Assembly: GCA_031279575.1 (NCBI GenBank)
Contig: JAITIG010000052.1
Coordinates: 1-41,820, forward strand
DNA from: Bifidobacteriaceae bacterium
Lineage (GTDB): Bacteria; Actinomycetota; Actinomycetes; Actinomycetales; WQXJ01
Reading direction: 5' to 3'
DNA length: 41,820 bases
Positions 39,057 to 41,820 of this stretch are shown one piece after another. The stretch's first letter is position 1. Each line of letters begins with the position of its first letter. Both the position numbers and the translations under genes were made by a program. The notes under the pieces are model-generated. The model was given only the letters and a program-made list of their open reading frames with translations. It did not search any database and had not been told where the DNA came from.

Positions 39057-39107
39057 CGGGACACCGTTAATTGCCACCACCGGCCCGGTGGTGGCAATTT
39101 CGGGTGG
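39057..39107. repeat. 51-bp repeat with a perfect 31-bp palindrome, copy 1
   Basis: Bases 39069-39083 (AATTGCCACCACCGG) and 39085-39099 (CCGGTGGTGGCAATT) are perfect complements around one central base. Flanks CGGGACACCGTT and TCGGGTGG are also repeated in copy 2. Lies just upstream of the ramB -10, where an operator would be. Confidence 0.92.
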
Positions 39108-39184
39108 GGTGGGTGCCCGGCCCTTCCCGGCGCCGCCCGCGTTTCCCCTGGTCAGACGCTCGGCGCAGAAAACCCGCCGGCAAT

Positions 39185-39235
39185 CGGGACACCGTTAATT
39201 GCCACCACCGGCCCGGTGGTGGCAATTTCGGGTGG
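39185..39235. repeat. 51-bp repeat with a perfect 31-bp palindrome, copy 2
   Basis: Identical over 51 bp to copy 1, 128 bp away, in the same orientation; palindrome at 39197-39227. The 77 bp between the copies are unrelated to the repeat. It lies roughly midway between ramB and the aceA leader. Confidence 0.92.
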
Positions 39236-39280
39236 CTCACCGGGCACGGTGGGTGCCTCAACGGGCACGGGCGGGGCGAA

Positions 39281-39400
39281 CCGGCGGGGACGGGTGGGGG
39301 GAGCCGGCGGGGACGGGCGGGGGTAACCGGCGGGGACGGGCGGGGGGAACCGGCGGGGACGGGCGGGGGGAGCCGGCGGGGACGGCATCGGGCAACCGGT
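39281..39400. repeat. 23-bp tandem repeat, five copies, upstream of aceA
   Basis: The word CCGGCGGGGACGG begins at 39281, 39304, 39327, 39350 and 39373, exactly 23 bp apart, with a decayed sixth at 39396. The + strand is rich in G-runs of 4-6, giving potential for G-quadruplex formation. It ends 80 bp before the candidate aceA -10. Confidence 0.9.
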
Positions 39401-39482
39401 TCTGGAACAAAAAGGGGGGTTTTTCGCTGCCTGGAAATCTGGGCGGATTTCAGCTGGGGGCGGTTTGGAAGCGGCCGGAAAA

Positions 39483-39488
39483 TATCTT
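39483..39488 (+). promoter_or_regulatory. Candidate -10 box for aceA-aceB
   Basis: TATCTT in an AT-rich patch (GGAAAATATCTTAGTG) gives a leader of about 65 nt before ATG 39560. No clear -35 is seen at 17 nt, consistent with an activated or regulated promoter. The 39401-39482 stretch also holds an AAAAAGGGGGGTTTTT dyad at about 39409-39424. The rest of the 528-bp ramB-aceA gap holds only the repeats listed. Confidence 0.4.
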
Positions 39489-39559
39489 AGTGTCGAAGTA
39501 TTCCGGCCGCGGCGGGCCCGCGACCAGGCCAAACAACTTCAACGGAGAGGCAAGAACCA

Positions 39560-40849
39560 ATGACTGCTCGTCCCGGAGACCAGACCCAGACGGCCGCCGA
39601 ACTCGCCCGCACATGGCAAACCGACCCGCGCTGGGCAGGCGTCAAGCGCACCTACACAGCCGCGGACGTGGTCGCGCTGCGCGGCTCGTTCCAAGAAGAG
39701 CGCACCCTGGCCAAGCGCGGCGCCGAGAAGCTGTGGGAGCTGATCCACACCCAGGACTACGTCAACGCGCTCGGCGCCATCACCGGCAACCAAGCCGTCC
39801 AGCAGGTCAAAGCCGGCCTCAAAGCCATCTACCTGTCCGGCTGGCAAGTCGCGGCGGACGGCAACCTGGCCTCCCAGACCTACCCCGACCAGTCCCTCTA
39901 CCCCGCCAACTCGGTGCCCGCCATGGTGCGCCGCATCAACAACGCCCTCCAGCGGGCCGACCAAGTCGAGTTCGTGGAACAAGGCCACCCCCAACGGGAC
40001 TGGTTCGCGCCCATCGTGGCAGACGCCGAGGCCGGATTCGGCGGCGAGCTCAACGCCTACGAGCTGATGAAAGCCATGATCGAAGCCGGCGCGGCCGGCG
40101 TCCACTGGGAAGACCAGCTCGCCTCCGCCAAAAAGTGCGGCCACATGGGCGGCAAAGTGCTGATCCCAACCGCCCAGCACATCCGCACGCTCAACGCCGC
40201 CCGCCTGGCGGCCGACGTGGCCGGCGTGCCCACCTTGGTGGTCGCCCGCACCGACTCGCTCGGCGCCGACCTGATCACCTCAGATGTGGACGAGCGCGAC
40301 AAGCCGTTCCTGACCGGCGAGCGCACCAGCGAAGGCTTCTACCGCACCACACCCGGCCTGGAGGTGATCATCGCCCGGGGCAAGGCCTACGCCCCCTACG
40401 CCGACCTGATCTGGGTCGAGACCGCCACCCCAGACCTCGAACTGGCGTGCCAGTTCGCCGAGGCCATGAAGCGGGACTTCCCCGACCAGCTGCTGGCCTA
40501 CAACTGCTCGCCATCGTTCAACTGGCGGGCCAACCTGGACGACGCCACCATCGCCAAATTCCAAAAAGAACTCGGCGCCATGGGCTACAAGTTCCAGTTC
40601 ATCACCCTGGCCGGCTTCCACGCCATCAACTACACCATGTTCGACCTGGCAGACGGCTACCGCGAGCGCGGCATGACCGCCTATGTGGAACTCCAAACCA
40701 AGGAGTTCGAAGCCGAGGCCAGGGGCTACACCGCGACGCGCCACCAGCGCGAAGTCGGCACCGGCTACTTCGACCGAATCGCCACCACCCTCAACCCCGC
40801 CTCCGCCACCACAGCGCTGACCGGCTCCACCGAGGCGGCCCAGTTCTAG
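39560..40849 (+). CDS. aceA: Isocitrate lyase
   Basis: Cleaves isocitrate to glyoxylate and succinate, first step of the glyoxylate shunt. The 429-aa product is the length of the actinobacterial ICL1 type. The signature KKCGHMGGK is at 191-199 with catalytic Cys193. Metal/substrate segments [15 protein letters not shown] and [11 protein letters not shown] are present, as are NCSPSFNW and the late [13 protein letters not shown] 39560 has GGAGAGG about 9 nt upstream. aceB follows 57 bp downstream, so the shunt is an operon facing away from ramB. Codon use and composition match the nuo block. Confidence 0.97.
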   Translation: MTARPGDQTQTAAELARTWQTDPRWAGVKRTYTAADVVALRGSFQEERTLAKRGAEKLWELIHTQDYVNALGAITGNQAVQQVKAGLKAIYLSGWQVAADGNLASQTYPDQSLYPANSVPAMVRRINNALQRADQVEFVEQGHPQRDWFAPIVADAEAGFGGELNAYELMKAMIEAGAAGVHWEDQLASAKKCGHMGGKVLIPTAQHIRTLNAARLAADVAGVPTLVVARTDSLGADLITSDVDERDKPFLTGERTSEGFYRTTPGLEVIIARGKAYAPYADLIWVETATPDLELACQFAEAMKRDFPDQLLAYNCSPSFNWRANLDDATIAKFQKELGAMGYKFQFITLAGFHAINYTMFDLADGYRERGMTAYVELQTKEFEAEARGYTATRHQREVGTGYFDRIATTLNPASATTALTGSTEAAQF

Positions 40850-40906
40850 CAGCCCGGAGCCGCCGGCCGCGGCGCCGCCCAACAACTACCGAAGAGGCAC
40901 CCAACT

Positions 40907-41820
40907 ATGACCAACGAACTGACCACCACACCGCGCGGGCGCATCGAAATCAAAGGCGCGCTCGGCCAACGCTACGACGAGATCCTCAGCCCGCAGGCGC
41001 TGGACTTCCTCACCGCGCTGCACGAGAATTTCGCCTACCGCCGACTTGAGCTGCTGGAACGCCGCCAAGCCTTCCAAGACGCCATCGACGGCGGGGCGAT
41101 GCCGCGCTTCCCGCAGGAGACCCAGGCCATCCGGGCCGACAAAACCTGGCAAGTCGCCCCCATCGCGCCGGGCCTAGCCGACCGCCGCGTCGAAATCACC
41201 GGCCCAACCGACCCGAAGATGGCCATCAACGCGCTCAACTCCGGGGCCAAAGTCTGGCTGGCGGATTTCGAGGACGCGCTCAGCCCCACCTGGCGCAACG
41301 TCATCGAAGGCCAGCTCTCCCTCAAAGACGCCATCCGGGGGGAGCTCGCCTACACCAGCCCCGAAGGCAAGGAGTACCGGGTCAAATCCCCCGACATCAA
41401 AGAGCTGCCAACCATAGTCGCCCGGCCGCGCGGCTGGCACCTGCTGGAGAAGCACCTGCGCTACTACGCGCCATCGGACTTCTCGCAGTCGGTGCCGGGA
41501 GCGTTGGTGGACTTTGGGCTGTACTTCTTCCACAACGCCGCCGAGCTGTTGGCGCGCGGGCGGGGGCCATACTTCTACCTGCCGAAGCTGCAATCCCACA
41601 AGGAGGCGCGGCTGTGGAACGACATCTTCAACTTCGCCCAGGACCACCTTGGCCTCGCGCGCGGCACCATCCGGGCGACCGTGCTGATCGAAACCCTGCC
41701 CGCCGCCTTCGAGATGGACGAGATCCTCTATGAGCTGCGCGCCCACTCGGCCGGGCTGAACGCCGGACGCTGGGACTACCAGTTCTCCATCATCAAGACG
41801 CTGCGCAACAAAGGCGTCCA
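40907..41820 (+). CDS. aceB: Malate synthase A, cut by the right edge
   Basis: Condenses glyoxylate with acetyl-CoA to malate, second step of the glyoxylate shunt. The frame opens at ATG 40907 after GAAGAGG (40891-40897) and stays open for 304 codons to the window edge, so the C-terminal part is missing. Type A marks are visible: [14 protein letters not shown] near residue 120, [13 protein letters not shown] near 175, FYLPKLQSH, and [19 protein letters not shown] near 285, where the family consensus is HSSGLNCGRWDYIFS-like. It is type A (short), not the longer glcB type common in some actinobacteria. The missing end should carry the catalytic Asp. Confidence 0.95.
   Translation, partial: MTNELTTTPRGRIEIKGALGQRYDEILSPQALDFLTALHENFAYRRLELLERRQAFQDAIDGGAMPRFPQETQAIRADKTWQVAPIAPGLADRRVEITGPTDPKMAINALNSGAKVWLADFEDALSPTWRNVIEGQLSLKDAIRGELAYTSPEGKEYRVKSPDIKELPTIVARPRGWHLLEKHLRYYAPSDFSQSVPGALVDFGLYFFHNAAELLARGRGPYFYLPKLQSHKEARLWNDIFNFAQDHLGLARGTIRATVLIETLPAAFEMDEILYELRAHSAGLNAGRWDYQFSIIKTLRNKGV

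Noticed and set aside
39409..39424. AAAAAGGGGGGTTTTT as an intrinsic terminator
   Set aside because: Five A-U pairs around a G6 loop make a weak stem, and it lies upstream of aceA where no transcript should end.

Overview
The window is very GC-rich, gene-dense DNA whose genes (menaquinone rather than ubiquinone pathway, actinobacterial-type NuoA-N, MenG and MenJ, a RamB regulator next to isocitrate lyase, a DUF5926 protein, frequent GTG starts and GTGA/ATGA stop-start overlaps) point to a high-GC Gram-positive bacterium (Actinomycetota). A Micrococcales-like member is plausible, but the genus cannot be read from this sequence.

Layout. 1-294: G-rich repetitive DNA. 295-1014 (+): menG, last step of menaquinone synthesis. 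1015-1748: gap between convergent genes filled by a 136-bp tandem array in which every unit carries a long inverted repeat. 1749-21026 (-): one transcription block menJ - nuoA to nuoN - hepT, that is, the 14-subunit NADH:menaquinone oxidoreductase flanked by a menaquinone side-chain reductase and a polyprenyl diphosphate synthase. With menG on the other side of the array, enzyme and quinone supply are encoded together. 21365-24926 (-): aguB-aguD-aguA, agmatine uptake and conversion to putrescine with release of carbamoyl phosphate; no carbamate kinase is next to it. 25023-29042 (-): lipoprotein, membrane-fusion adaptor and MacB-like ABC exporter, in DNA that looks less GC-extreme than its surroundings. 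29113-31948 (-): glycosyltransferase, DUF5926 protein, single-pass membrane protein. 31993-33311 (+): polytopic membrane protein and a YtrA-type GntR regulator. 33431-34056 (-): remnants of a PadR regulator/permease-prefix gene pair. 34120-36471 (-): K+-independent H+-pumping pyrophosphatase. 36717-37280 (+): orphan Vsr mismatch endonuclease. 37277-39031 (-): RamB-like regulator. 39560-41820 (+): aceA and the 5' part of aceB, the glyoxylate shunt.

The most unusual signals are: (1) independent, mostly repeat-built Ala/Pro/Gly/Asp-rich C-terminal tails on at least four complex I subunits (NuoE, NuoH, NuoI, NuoJ); (2) the 136-bp array of inverted repeats 3' of the nuo-hepT transcript; (3) two identical 51-bp copies of a perfect 31-bp palindrome upstream of ramB, followed by a 23-bp x5 G-rich repeat upstream of aceA; (4) replacement of all four expected N7-cluster cysteines in NuoG; (5) several genes whose start codon lies 6-7 nt after a TANNNT -10 box, suggesting leaderless mRNAs. 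In-frame minisatellites also occur in RamB and Vsr, so repeat expansion appears to be a general habit of this genome.
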